Assembly: GCA_003149575.1 (NCBI GenBank) | Contig: QCWG01000001.1 | Location: 401,183-465,182, forward strand | Direction: 5' to 3' | Source of the DNA: Altererythrobacter sp. XM-24bin4 | Lineage (GTDB): Bacteria; Pseudomonadota; Alphaproteobacteria; Sphingomonadales; Sphingomonadaceae | Length of the DNA stretch: 64,000 nucleotides | Shown here: piece after piece, positions 36,967-44,760 of the stretch | How the letters are laid out: every line of letters starts with the position of its first letter | Numbering within the stretch: position 1 is the stretch's first letter | The notes under the pieces: generated by a model | Seen by the model: the letters and a program-made list of their open reading frames with translations, nothing else | Databases searched by the model: none | Told to the model about the DNA's origin: nothing | Program-made: the position numbers and the translations under genes

Positions 36967-37967
36967 AGCCGAACCAGCATTTTGCCCGTGTTGGCGCCTG
37001 AAAGCATGTCGACGAAGCCTTGCGGCATCGCTTCGAGACCATCGATCACGGTTTCTTCGTAGATCAGCTTCCCAGTCGCCTCGAGCTCTGCATATTCGGC
37101 GATAATCTGCGGCGCCATCTCGTAATAGAACCCGGCGTTGAAGCCCGTGACGCTCACGTGCTTCTCGATAATGGCGAACAGATTGCGCGGGCCAGCGCGA
37201 TAATTGTCCCCGTCATAAAGTGCGATAGCCCCACATAGTGCAGCTCGGCCTTTAGGCTTCATCGCATCAATCGCGATCTCGAACTGATCTCCGCCGACAT
37301 TGTCGAAGAACAACTCGATCCCATCAGGCGCGACTTCAGCGAGACGCTCACGGACATCTTGGCTCTTGTAGTTGATGAAATGGTCTGCACCGAGAGTTTC
37401 GGTCAACCAATGCCCCTTCGTTTCTGATCCTGCGGAGGCGATGACCGTAGCGCCCGCATGCTTGGCCAGCTGCACAACCAGCGAACCCACGGCTCCTGCT
37501 GCTCCATTGACGTACAGAGTTTCGCCCGGCTTGGGCTTGAGCACCCCATTTATTCCACCCCAAGCGGTCACGCCTGTCAGGCCATAGAGTCCCAAGAACC
37601 GCTGTATGGGCCCAGCATCAGGGCTAATGGGCTGAACAGCCTCGGCCGGCGCAATGTAGTGATCACGCCAGCCATGTCCCATTGAGACAACCAGTGTCCC
37701 GACAGGAAGGCTCTCTGCATTGCTGGCAATTACCTCACCGACAGCGCCGCCCGGCATAGGGGCACCTACTGGGACAGATTCGTGCAGGCCATCCTGAGTG
37801 GTCATGAATAACCGCATATAGGGGTCGAGCGACAACCAGAGGTTGCGAACAAGCAGCTCGCCTTCGGAAGGCTCGCCGAGCGCAACCTCTTCAATGCGAC
37901 AATCCGCAGCAACCGGCGCTCCTTCAGGCCGACGATCCATGACCACTTGGCGAGCAAGCACGCTCAT
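36963..37967 (-). CDS. NADP-dependent oxidoreductase, zinc-free MDR family (enone reductase type)
   Basis: A 334-aa medium-chain reductase of the leukotriene B4 12-hydroxydehydrogenase/curA group. It has RNLWLSLDPYMR, the Rossmann motif NGAAGAVGSLVVQLAK, and no zinc-ligand cysteine cluster. The family reduces alpha,beta-unsaturated ketones with NADPH. In this operon it would act on an unsaturated carbonyl formed after P450 hydroxylation and SDR oxidation. Overlaps both neighbours by 4 bp. Confidence 0.9.
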   Translation of the reverse strand: MSVLARQVVMDRRPEGAPVAADCRIEEVALGEPSEGELLVRNLWLSLDPYMRLFMTTQDGLHESVPVGAPMPGGAVGEVIASNAESLPVGTLVVSMGHGWRDHYIAPAEAVQPISPDAGPIQRFLGLYGLTGVTAWGGINGVLKPKPGETLYVNGAAGAVGSLVVQLAKHAGATVIASAGSETKGHWLTETLGADHFINYKSQDVRERLAEVAPDGIELFFDNVGGDQFEIAIDAMKPKGRAALCGAIALYDGDNYRAGPRNLFAIIEKHVSVTGFNAGFYYEMAPQIIAEYAELEATGKLIYEETVIDGLEAMPQGFVDMLSGANTGKMLVRL

Positions 37968-38716
37968 GCGACGCCAGCCTTCTCGCGATTGGCGATGACA
38001 ATGTGTTGCCCTGCCATGTTGTCATCGCGGACGATGGTAAGAACGGTTTCCGCGATCTCCTCTGGCGTCAGAACTTCGATGTTCTCGAGGATTGGGCCCA
38101 GCCAATCAGGCCTGACACCTCCTCCGGTCTTCTCCAAGATCGCGGTTTCGGTTACGCCAGGGCAAATCGAATTGACGCGTACGCCGTACTGTTCAGAGAA
38201 AGCCTCACAGCTCGAGCCAAAGTGCACCACGCCGGCTTTGGCGGCCGCATATTGTGCATCGCTTGGCAATGGATTGAGAGCACCTGTTGAGGCAGTGTTA
38301 ATGATCACGCCACCGCCTCGTTCACGCATGTATCGAATGGCAAGCGCCGAAGACTGGATTACGGCGGTCAGATCAATATCGATGACCAGCTTGATCCGCG
38401 CGAGATCACTGTCGGGAAAGGGGGGTGGTCCTGATACAATCCCAGCGTTGTTGAAGACGATGTCAATCTGACCCCACTTCGCATCAACCTCGTCGTAGAG
38501 ACGCTCAAGCTCGCTCGCCTCGGTAACATCGATCGAAAGAGAGAAGGCCCCAGCCCCTTCCATTTTGACCAGGTCAGCCGTTTCGCCGTTTCCGACCTCA
38601 TCGATATCGATCAGAGCGACCCCTTTGGCACCTGCAGCAGCCAAAGCCACAGCCGTTGCGCGCCCAATACCTGCTGCCGATCCAGAAACGATCGCAACCT
38701 TACCTCGAATATCCAT
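37964..38716 (-). CDS. Short-chain dehydrogenase/reductase
   Basis: A 250-aa classical SDR with VSGSAAGIGRATAVALA (TGxxxGxG site with Ser for Thr), NNAGIVSG and the catalytic Ser plus YAAAK pair. An Asp-Ile-Asp after the second strand (VALIDIDE) favours NAD over NADP. It probably oxidises the alcohol produced by the adjacent P450. It follows the P450 gene by 23 bp and overlaps the MDR gene (ATGA). Confidence 0.92.
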   Translation of the reverse strand: MDIRGKVAIVSGSAAGIGRATAVALAAAGAKGVALIDIDEVGNGETADLVKMEGAGAFSLSIDVTEASELERLYDEVDAKWGQIDIVFNNAGIVSGPPPFPDSDLARIKLVIDIDLTAVIQSSALAIRYMRERGGGVIINTASTGALNPLPSDAQYAAAKAGVVHFGSSCEAFSEQYGVRVNSICPGVTETAILEKTGGGVRPDWLGPILENIEVLTPEEIAETVLTIVRDDNMAGQHIVIANREKAGVA

Positions 38717-38739
38717 TGTCCTCTCCTTGTCCCTTCGAT

Positions 38740-39945
38740 CTATGTCGCTTTCGGGATTAACTTCACTGGCAGTTTGTAAGGCCCATTGAGTGTTGGATAG
38801 GGGTAGGGTGTTTTCTCACCCGCTCGTTCCAAACCATCGAACCGCTTGAGAAATTCCTCGACCACGACCTTTGCTTCAAGCCTCGCAAGCGGGCCACCAA
38901 TGCAAGTGTGCAATCCATGTCCGAAAGACAGGTGTTTCCTGAGTACCTTGGGCTCGCGTTCGATATTGAACGTAAGCGGGTCCTCGAAAACATCGGGGTC
39001 AAGGTTACCAGAAAACCACATCAGTCCGATCTTGGTGTCGCGCTCAAGGTCAAAACCTCCAAGCTCCATCTGATCATTGTTGGTCCGGAAAAGACCGTGG
39101 ACCGGCGACTCAATCCTCAGCGTTTCTTCGAGTGCTTGATCCAGTAGAGCGGGATTGGCCTTCAACTTTGCCCACTGGTCAGGGTGATCCATCATCAGGT
39201 CGAAGAAGCTCCCGATAAAAACCGTGGTCGTTGCTGCGCCCGCGACCAGCAGAAACTGCGCGAAGCTGAGAATATGCATCGTGGGGATACGTTCGCCATC
39301 GATCCGGCCCTTCACCAGTAGCGAGACCATGTCATCGCCCAATTCTTCGCCCGCTTCGTCCTGCGCAATCTTGGCTTCGATCCGCGGAAGGAAATAGCCC
39401 ATGATGAGCTGGATTTTCTCCATCCGCTCAGCTTCCATCGTTTGGGCTTTTTGGAGTGTCGAGCCAGCGAGGACGTCGACCCATCCTCGCAGCATCGGAT
39501 AGTCTTCGAATGGTAAGTCCAGCAGTTCACAGATGACAAACATCGGCACCTGATCCGCCAGTTCTTCCATCATATCGAGATTGTCGAGCGTTGCCATTTC
39601 ATCGAGGCGTCCGGCCACAAAGTCACGAATCGGACCATCCATCGCTGCGATAATCTTCGGGTTGAACGCAGGTGCGATGGCCTTCTTCTGCTTGGTATGA
39701 AGCGGTGGGTCGGCGGCCACGAGAACCGGCGCGGTATTCTCGTCCGCGTAGTTTGTTCCAGGTCCGGTGCGGACGGAGAACTGCTTGTTATCACGCACGA
39801 TATCCATGATATCCGCGTGCTTAAAGACGGCATACCAACCCAGATCTGGCTCTTTATGGAAAGGACATTTGTCCTGCATCTCACGATACTTCTCGTGCGG
39901 AGCATTCTGGAAATCGTCCTCGTAAAAATCGAAATCGACCGTCAC
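38740..39945 (-). CDS. Cytochrome P450
   Basis: A 401-aa soluble bacterial P450. The heme-thiolate loop is FGHGLHTCIGG near residue 350, the K-helix ExxR is in EETLRIESP, and PERF-region equivalents follow. The I-helix reads LLVAGAATTT, where the usual acidic residue before Thr is Ala; the acid-alcohol pair for O2 activation is thus incomplete. Start set at GTG 39945, with AGAGGAG eight bases upstream, rather than the TTG at 39966. First gene of the operon, divergent from a TetR gene. No ferredoxin gene is adjacent. Substrate unknown; terpenoid, steroid or cyclic ketone are plausible. Confidence 0.93.
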   Translation of the reverse strand: MTVDFDFYEDDFQNAPHEKYREMQDKCPFHKEPDLGWYAVFKHADIMDIVRDNKQFSVRTGPGTNYADENTAPVLVAADPPLHTKQKKAIAPAFNPKIIAAMDGPIRDFVAGRLDEMATLDNLDMMEELADQVPMFVICELLDLPFEDYPMLRGWVDVLAGSTLQKAQTMEAERMEKIQLIMGYFLPRIEAKIAQDEAGEELGDDMVSLLVKGRIDGERIPTMHILSFAQFLLVAGAATTTVFIGSFFDLMMDHPDQWAKLKANPALLDQALEETLRIESPVHGLFRTNNDQMELGGFDLERDTKIGLMWFSGNLDPDVFEDPLTFNIEREPKVLRKHLSFGHGLHTCIGGPLARLEAKVVVEEFLKRFDGLERAGEKTPYPYPTLNGPYKLPVKLIPKAT

Positions 39946-40025
39946 GTCGGTTCTCCTCTCATCCAATGAGCAAGCTGACAGAGAATCAATTTTACAACAA
40001 GTTCTATTTTTGATAGGCTAGAGAC
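39946..40025. promoter_or_regulatory. Divergent P450-operon/TetR control region
   Basis: An 80-bp AT-rich stretch separating the P450 and tetR-type starts. It contains ATCAA and TTGAT half-sites about 20 bp apart in inverted orientation (within 39985-40016) and should hold both promoters and the repressor site, as is usual for divergent TetR genes. The exact operator is not certain. Confidence 0.4.
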
Positions 40026-40637
40026 ATGACAGCCCAACCCAAACGGATCGAGTATGCGAGTGAGCGCATGTCGGAACGCCATGAGACGATCCTGGCGACA
40101 GCTAGGCAGATGCTTAGTGAGGGCGGCGGAACTATCCGGATGCGCGAGCTGGCTGAGCGAAGCGGTGTTGCCCTGGGGACGCTCTATAATCGGTTCGGAG
40201 GGCAGGATGCCTTAGCAGCGGAGGCTGTTGCCGTTGTGTTTCGGGAGCGGTTGGTTGCGTGGGAAGAGACGAAGGGTAAATCCGTGCAGGATCGCCTCCA
40301 TCATAGGCTTTCTTCAGTGGTAGAAGAGATTCTCCGGCTACCAGCCTTCGCGAAGAGCATGGTCGCGGTGATTTTCCGTCCAACTCCTCAGCGGGTCGAC
40401 GGAATCGGACAGATACTACTCGATGAACCCCAACGGCAGTTTGCGAAGGCGCTGATTGAGCTCAAAAAGGGTGAGCAGTTAGCACCTGAGACCGACATAG
40501 AGCTGCTCGCAGAAGACATCGTATTAGCCCAGTATTCGATCGTGATGCGTTGGGCGCAGGGCGCTGTTGCGGATCATGACCTTCTCATGCGATTGACTCG
40601 ATCGCTCGATGCCCACCTGGCTAGCGCTATTAAATGA
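40026..40637 (+). CDS. TetR/AcrR family transcriptional regulator
   Basis: A 203-aa repressor. The N-terminal helix-turn-helix is clear (ETILATARQMLSEGG, then MRELAERSGVALGTLYNRFG, about residues 18-58), and the C-terminal helical domain is variable, as expected for ligand binding. Located divergently 80 bp from the P450 operon, which it very likely controls in response to the substrate. Confidence 0.93.
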   Translation: MTAQPKRIEYASERMSERHETILATARQMLSEGGGTIRMRELAERSGVALGTLYNRFGGQDALAAEAVAVVFRERLVAWEETKGKSVQDRLHHRLSSVVEEILRLPAFAKSMVAVIFRPTPQRVDGIGQILLDEPQRQFAKALIELKKGEQLAPETDIELLAEDIVLAQYSIVMRWAQGAVADHDLLMRLTRSLDAHLASAIK

Positions 40638-40900
40638 TATGCGGGACATCTGCCCCAATCCCGCGGAAACACTTTGCCTCACTCCTTCCTATCAGACATC
40701 AGCCTCCTCAGTTCACAGAACCGCAAGGGGGTCGGTGGGATGTCGGTTTCGGAAGCTGAGGAAACCAAACCGGACAGTCCGCAAACGGCCCAGTACTGGT
40801 CGTCCACATCGCATACGAGTTCAACCTGCAACTCAAATCCAGCTCATCGAACACGCAAAATAGTAAGTAAGAGGAAGCGTGGGTCCCATTTCTGAGATTC

Positions 40901-41064
40901 GGGGGGTACCCCCTTGCAATTAATACCCTGTCAGATCTTTAAGGGGGGTGGGGCTATAAAAAGCCACAGGGTGCCCCGGGGGTAAAAGGGGTGAGTTTAC
41001 ACCCCCAATAATTCATGGAAAGTTCATGGATTGAGAGAACTGTTTAGCTAAGTCATTGAAAACA
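40901..41064. other. G-rich repeat region at the tRNA-Arg 3' end, possible relic attachment site
   Basis: Immediately downstream of the tRNA 3' end is a stretch with an inverted repeat GGGGTG/CACCCC (40988-41006), the palindrome GGGGGTACCCCC (40902-40913) and further G/C runs. Read on the minus strand it includes TTGGGGGTGT. Similar GGGGGT repeats flank tRNA attachment sites of many integrative elements and serve as arm sites for tyrosine recombinases. No integrase gene follows here. The preceding 260 bp after the TetR gene shows no gene. Confidence 0.45.
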
Positions 41065-41141
<77 letters not shown>

Positions 41142-41292
41142 GTGGCGCTGTTCGCGACAGGCTAGCGCGCGCTTAGCAAAGCCACAAAGGCGTCGCCAGC
41201 GAAAATCGCCGCTAATCTTCAACCCCACAAGTCTGGGCTCAGGAGGTTAACGTTAGTGATTTGGCAAGGACCCGCTCTTAGCCTCGCGAATC

Positions 41293-41655
41293 ATGGGGCT
41301 GATGACAACCACAAACCCAGAAGCACTTGGCAGTCCGGGCATTGAAGCCCGTTGGACTGCTATCAATGAGGCAGGTCAAGAGATCGGCCGGTTTGCAACG
41401 CTTGCCCCGGAAAAGCTTGATGGCAGTTTAATGGAGTTTCCGAACGCGATCGAGACAGCCGGGGGCACACGTCTCTTGCTGGCGCGCGAAACGATCGGCG
41501 ACATTGATGCGATGCTGCAACCCGGCCTTGCCGCATTGCGCGCAATTGCAGCTCGCGGGCAGGACACAACTGCGCCCGCCATCGCCTTGTGGCGCGAGTT
41601 CCATGCTTCTCGCAATGCGTTGCTTGCGCTGGTGGGCAACACACAAACAGCATAG
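41293..41655 (+). CDS. Hypothetical protein, possibly cytoplasmic
   Basis: A 120-aa protein without signal peptide or membrane segment, rich in Ala and Leu. It has a mixed N-terminal half (IEARWTAINEAGQEIGRFATL) and a helical C-terminal half. No family recognised. A second in-frame ATG lies 9 bp downstream. It precedes mmcB by 74 bp on the same strand and could be co-transcribed with it. Confidence 0.55.
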   Translation: MGLMTTTNPEALGSPGIEARWTAINEAGQEIGRFATLAPEKLDGSLMEFPNAIETAGGTRLLLARETIGDIDAMLQPGLAALRAIAARGQDTTAPAIALWREFHASRNALLALVGNTQTA

Positions 41656-41729
41656 GTTGCTGTTCCAGCGTAACACCAACACGCGAATGCCCGCTTGACC
41701 TTGTTCGCATTATGTTCCAGCCAAGGGTC

Positions 41730-42248
41730 ATGGCAACAGACGCAACCCAATCCACTGATTCGGCAAATGACGCGAGCTTAGAGGCAGCAAAGGTAAGTGC
41801 ATCTGATGTCGCGCGCGGTGTCATGCGCCTGTTTGCCCGCAATGATATCTGGTGTCTGTCCGAAATGCCGCTGCGTAATAGCCGCCGTGCCGATCTGATG
41901 GGGGTTGATGCAAAGGGTCAGATCATCATCGTCGAGATCAAAGTGGCGCGCAGCGATCTGCTTGGTGATGGCAAATGGCCTGACTATCTGGATTTCTGCG
42001 ACCGGTTCTATTGGGCTTTGGCGCCGGGGCTGGATCGCAGCCCGCTCGACAGCGCGGACTACCAACCCGAATGCTGCGGCGTTATTGTGGCGGACGGCTA
42101 CGATGCAGAGATCGTGCGCCCCGCCCCACTACATCCGCTGGCCGCCCCGCGGCGCAAGAAAGAGATCGAGCGTCTCGCAAGAACCGCACTTCGCCGGCAC
42201 ACCGGGCTGATCGATCCGCGCTGCGCAGAGCTGTTCCCCGACCGCTAA
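41730..42248 (+). CDS. mmcB: MmcB family DNA repair protein
   Basis: A 172-aa protein of the MmcB group (DUF4177-independent, restriction-endonuclease-like fold), linked in Caulobacter to survival after mitomycin C damage. Family landmarks are DVARGVMRLFARNDIWCLSEMPL, the nuclease-like core ADLMGVDAKG...IVEIKVARSDLL (Glu-x-Lys of a PD-(D/E)xK site), WPDYLDFCDRFYWA and the C-terminal RKKEIERLARTALRRH. I chose the ATG at 41730, preceded by AAGGG; an ATG at 41712 is also possible. Confidence 0.85.
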   Translation: MATDATQSTDSANDASLEAAKVSASDVARGVMRLFARNDIWCLSEMPLRNSRRADLMGVDAKGQIIIVEIKVARSDLLGDGKWPDYLDFCDRFYWALAPGLDRSPLDSADYQPECCGVIVADGYDAEIVRPAPLHPLAAPRRKKEIERLARTALRRHTGLIDPRCAELFPDR

Positions 42249-42297
42249 ACACCAGTTACCTGTCGCCAAGGGCTCTCTGCGCGGCTACGATGCCCGC

Positions 42298-43017
42298 ATG
42301 CTTTGGGGTTTGCTGTTTGCCGCCACGTCGATGACATTGATCGTTGCGCTACGCAATCTGGCAAGCAGCGGTTTATTTGCATGGCTGACGCGCAGGCTTC
42401 GCCCCGGCCAGTATGACGGACTAGAGCCTCAGATCCTCCGCGAGATCAGATGGTCGCTGGCATCAGCTGCAATTTATGGAATACCAGCCGGGCTGGCCTT
42501 CTGGAGTTGGCGCCACTTGGGCTGGACGCAAATGTATCTCGATCCGCTCGAGTACCCCTTGTGGTATCTGCCCCTCTCGGCAATGATTTGTCTGTTTGTG
42601 CACGACACGTGGTTCTACTGGACGCATCGCGCAATGCATTGGCCGCCGCTGTTCCGACTGGCGCATTCTGTACATCATGACAGCCGGCCGCCAACCGCAT
42701 GGACTGCCATGAGCTTCCACCCGATCGAAGCGGTCACTGGTGCCGTCGTTATTCCAACGCTGATCTTTCTGGTGCCTATCCACATGGGCATGCTTGGACT
42801 TGTTCTGGCGATCATGACAGTGATGGGTGTCACCAATCACATGGGGTGGGAAATGTTTCCGCGCTGGTTTGTTCACTCTAGGTTTGGCAATTGGGTGATA
42901 ACTGCCAGTCATCACGAACGTCATCATGAAGAGTATCGATGCAATTACGGCCTTTATTTCCGGTTTTGGGACAAGTTGTGCGGCACAGACCGCGGACTGA
43001 CTCAAAAGTTCGCATGA
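42298..43017 (+). CDS. Sterol desaturase / fatty acid hydroxylase family protein
   Basis: A 239-aa di-iron membrane hydroxylase. The histidine clusters that bind the two irons are visible: HDTWFYWTHRAMHW, HSVHHDSRPPTAW and HHERHHEEY; hydrophobic segments surround them. Related bacterial enzymes hydroxylate carotenoids, sterols or fatty acids (CrtZ-like, but this is closer to the ERG3/FAH group). Its TGA overlaps the ATG of the DUF2141 gene (ATGA), so the two are translated together. Confidence 0.9.
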   Translation: MLWGLLFAATSMTLIVALRNLASSGLFAWLTRRLRPGQYDGLEPQILREIRWSLASAAIYGIPAGLAFWSWRHLGWTQMYLDPLEYPLWYLPLSAMICLFVHDTWFYWTHRAMHWPPLFRLAHSVHHDSRPPTAWTAMSFHPIEAVTGAVVIPTLIFLVPIHMGMLGLVLAIMTVMGVTNHMGWEMFPRWFVHSRFGNWVITASHHERHHEEYRCNYGLYFRFWDKLCGTDRGLTQKFA

Positions 43018-43463
43018 GCCGAGACGCTGCCCAGGCATTGCTTCTGGCCGCTAGCGCGATTGCGCTAAGCGGGATGAGTGCACCGCCCAAAGGCGACATA
43101 ACCGTCAGCATCACCAATATGCGCTCATCCGAAGGCGTAGTGCGTGCATGCATCACAAAGGACCGCAACACCTTTCCCAACTGCCGCAAGGATCCGGCTG
43201 CGATGCGCAAGGTTGTCGATGCCGGTGAAAGTGTGCCCCTGACCTTTACCGGTGTAGAAGCCGGCGCATATGCGATCGCTCTGCTGCATGACGAGAACGA
43301 CAACGGCAAAGCTGATCGTACACTGGGCATGATGCCGAAAGAAGGGTTCGGCTTCTCTCGCGATGCAAGGGTGCGCATGGGCCCACCCAGCTTTGACGAT
43401 GCAGTGTTCGATTTTGACGGCACCGACGCTGCGCTAACAATTCGCATGCGCTACATGCTCTGA
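43014..43463 (+). CDS. DUF2141 domain-containing protein
   Basis: A 149-aa protein with a hydrophobic N-terminus (to about residue 22) and a DUF2141 domain. Landmarks are VSITNMRSSEGVVRACIT, GAYAIALLHDENDNGKAD with an Asp/Asn-rich turn, and the terminal IRMRYML. It parallels the DUF2141 protein at 6947 in domain order and ending. ATGA overlap with the hydroxylase gene suggests a joint envelope or lipid role, unproven. Confidence 0.85.
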   Translation: MSRDAAQALLLAASAIALSGMSAPPKGDITVSITNMRSSEGVVRACITKDRNTFPNCRKDPAAMRKVVDAGESVPLTFTGVEAGAYAIALLHDENDNGKADRTLGMMPKEGFGFSRDARVRMGPPSFDDAVFDFDGTDAALTIRMRYML

Positions 43464-43489
43464 CCCGATGTGGCGTCACTCCGCCATGA

Positions 43490-43726
43490 TGGCCGCGGGC
43501 TAGCAAGGCCGGCAAAGATGTCGAGCCTTACATTGAATTTCGCAGTTCGCTGGCCAAGAAGCTGCGAAGCCTGGATCCGCAAGATCTGAGCGACATCGAT
43601 AGCAATGTCGGCGAGTTCGGTTTGGTGATGATCCGCCGCACGGAAGATGGCGACGTCGTTGTGCTGGGCGAGATCGAGCAGGATATCCCGCTGATCGAAC
43701 GCGCAGCGCGCAAACTGCTGGGCTAA
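43490..43726 (+). pseudogene. Small conserved-looking ORF without a start codon (frameshift suspected)
   Basis: From 43490 to the TAA at 43724-43726 the frame is open for 78 codons and looks coding: KAGKDVEPYIEFRSSLAKKL, then DSNVGEFGLVMIRRTEDGD and EIEQDIPLIERAARKLLG. No ATG, GTG or TTG precedes the conserved part; a TGA closes the frame at 43487-43489. In another frame ATGATGGCCGCGGGC (43486-43500) runs directly into TAG, so a one- or two-base indel near 43500 would join a normal start to this frame. No domain recognised. Either a recent frameshift or a sequencing error. Confidence 0.55.
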
Positions 43727-43800
43727 TCACAAGCCTGGATCGCGCCCGATCAGATCAAATCTCGCTGGCCTAACTAGGTAGAGCGCGTTAGAGCGCGCGC

Positions 43801-44751
43801 ATGAACAATGATGTGCGCGTGCGAAGGCGGCCCAAATTGCTGACATTTCTTGGTGTTTCGATAGCGTTGCTGATTGCGGCAGGCTTGGCGCTGCAGATTG
43901 CGATATGGCGCAATGGCCCGGCCGTACTCGATGCGGTTGACCGGATTACCGGCGGCGCCCGCGGGGCGGTTCTGGCCGAGCGCGTGAGCTATGGACCAAG
44001 CGACAAACAGTATCTATCGGTTTACACGCCCAAGGATCCAGTGGCCGAGCCTTTGCCCGTCATCGTTTTCGTGCATGGAGGCAGCTGGAACAAAGGCGAC
44101 CCTGAAAACTACGGCTTTATCGGGCGTGCATTCGCACCCGAAGGTTTTGTGGTTGTGCTGGCCGCCTATCGCCTGCATCCCGAAGCGGTCTATCCGGCTA
44201 TGATCGAGGACACAGCGGCCGCGATTGCCTGGACACAGGCCAATATCGCCAAACACGGCGGTGACCCTTCACGCATTATCATCTCTGGTCATTCGGCGGG
44301 CGCGTATAACGTCGCCATGACAGCACTGGAGGCGCGCTGGCTGGCCGAGGCAGGCGGGAGCGCAGACCAGATCGCAGGGGTTGTAGGCCTTGCCGGCCCC
44401 TATGACTTCTATCCGTTCGATAGCGATTCCACCCGGGCATCATTCGGCCATGTCGCGCAAGGCGAAGTCACGCAGCCGGTCACGCATGTGCGCGATGACG
44501 CGCCACCAAAGCTGTTGGTCCACGGCGAGGCAGACACGCTCGTCAAACCGCGCAATTCGCGCGAACTGGCAAAGCGTTTGGAGAACGCAGGGGCCAAGGT
44601 CGAAACGCTCTACCTCAAAGATGCCGATCACAACCAGCCGCTATTGGCGCTGGCGAGCCCATGGAGGGGCAATTCCGAGGTTTTTCGCGCGTTTGTAGAA
44701 TTTGCCCGCGATGCACACGCTTCAGTTCCAGTTCAGGACGAAATGCGTTAG
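43801..44751 (+). CDS. Alpha/beta hydrolase, carboxylesterase type
   Basis: A 316-aa esterase/lipase-like hydrolase. A single hydrophobic segment near residues 14-30 anchors or exports it. The oxyanion-hole HGG is in VHGGSWNKG, the nucleophile in SGHSAGAYN, the acid in HGEADTLV and the His in DADHNQPL. HGG plus GHSAG places it near the hormone-sensitive-lipase/kynurenine-formamidase-like esterases. The M48 gene follows 9 bp later on the same strand. Confidence 0.9.
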   Translation: MNNDVRVRRRPKLLTFLGVSIALLIAAGLALQIAIWRNGPAVLDAVDRITGGARGAVLAERVSYGPSDKQYLSVYTPKDPVAEPLPVIVFVHGGSWNKGDPENYGFIGRAFAPEGFVVVLAAYRLHPEAVYPAMIEDTAAAIAWTQANIAKHGGDPSRIIISGHSAGAYNVAMTALEARWLAEAGGSADQIAGVVGLAGPYDFYPFDSDSTRASFGHVAQGEVTQPVTHVRDDAPPKLLVHGEADTLVKPRNSRELAKRLENAGAKVETLYLKDADHNQPLLALASPWRGNSEVFRAFVEFARDAHASVPVQDEMR

Positions 44752-44760
44752 CACGGCACG

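Noticed and set aside
40901-41008. G-rich repeats as a CRISPR or origin of replication
   Set aside because: No regular repeat-spacer unit and no DnaA-box cluster; position next to the tRNA fits a relic attachment region better.
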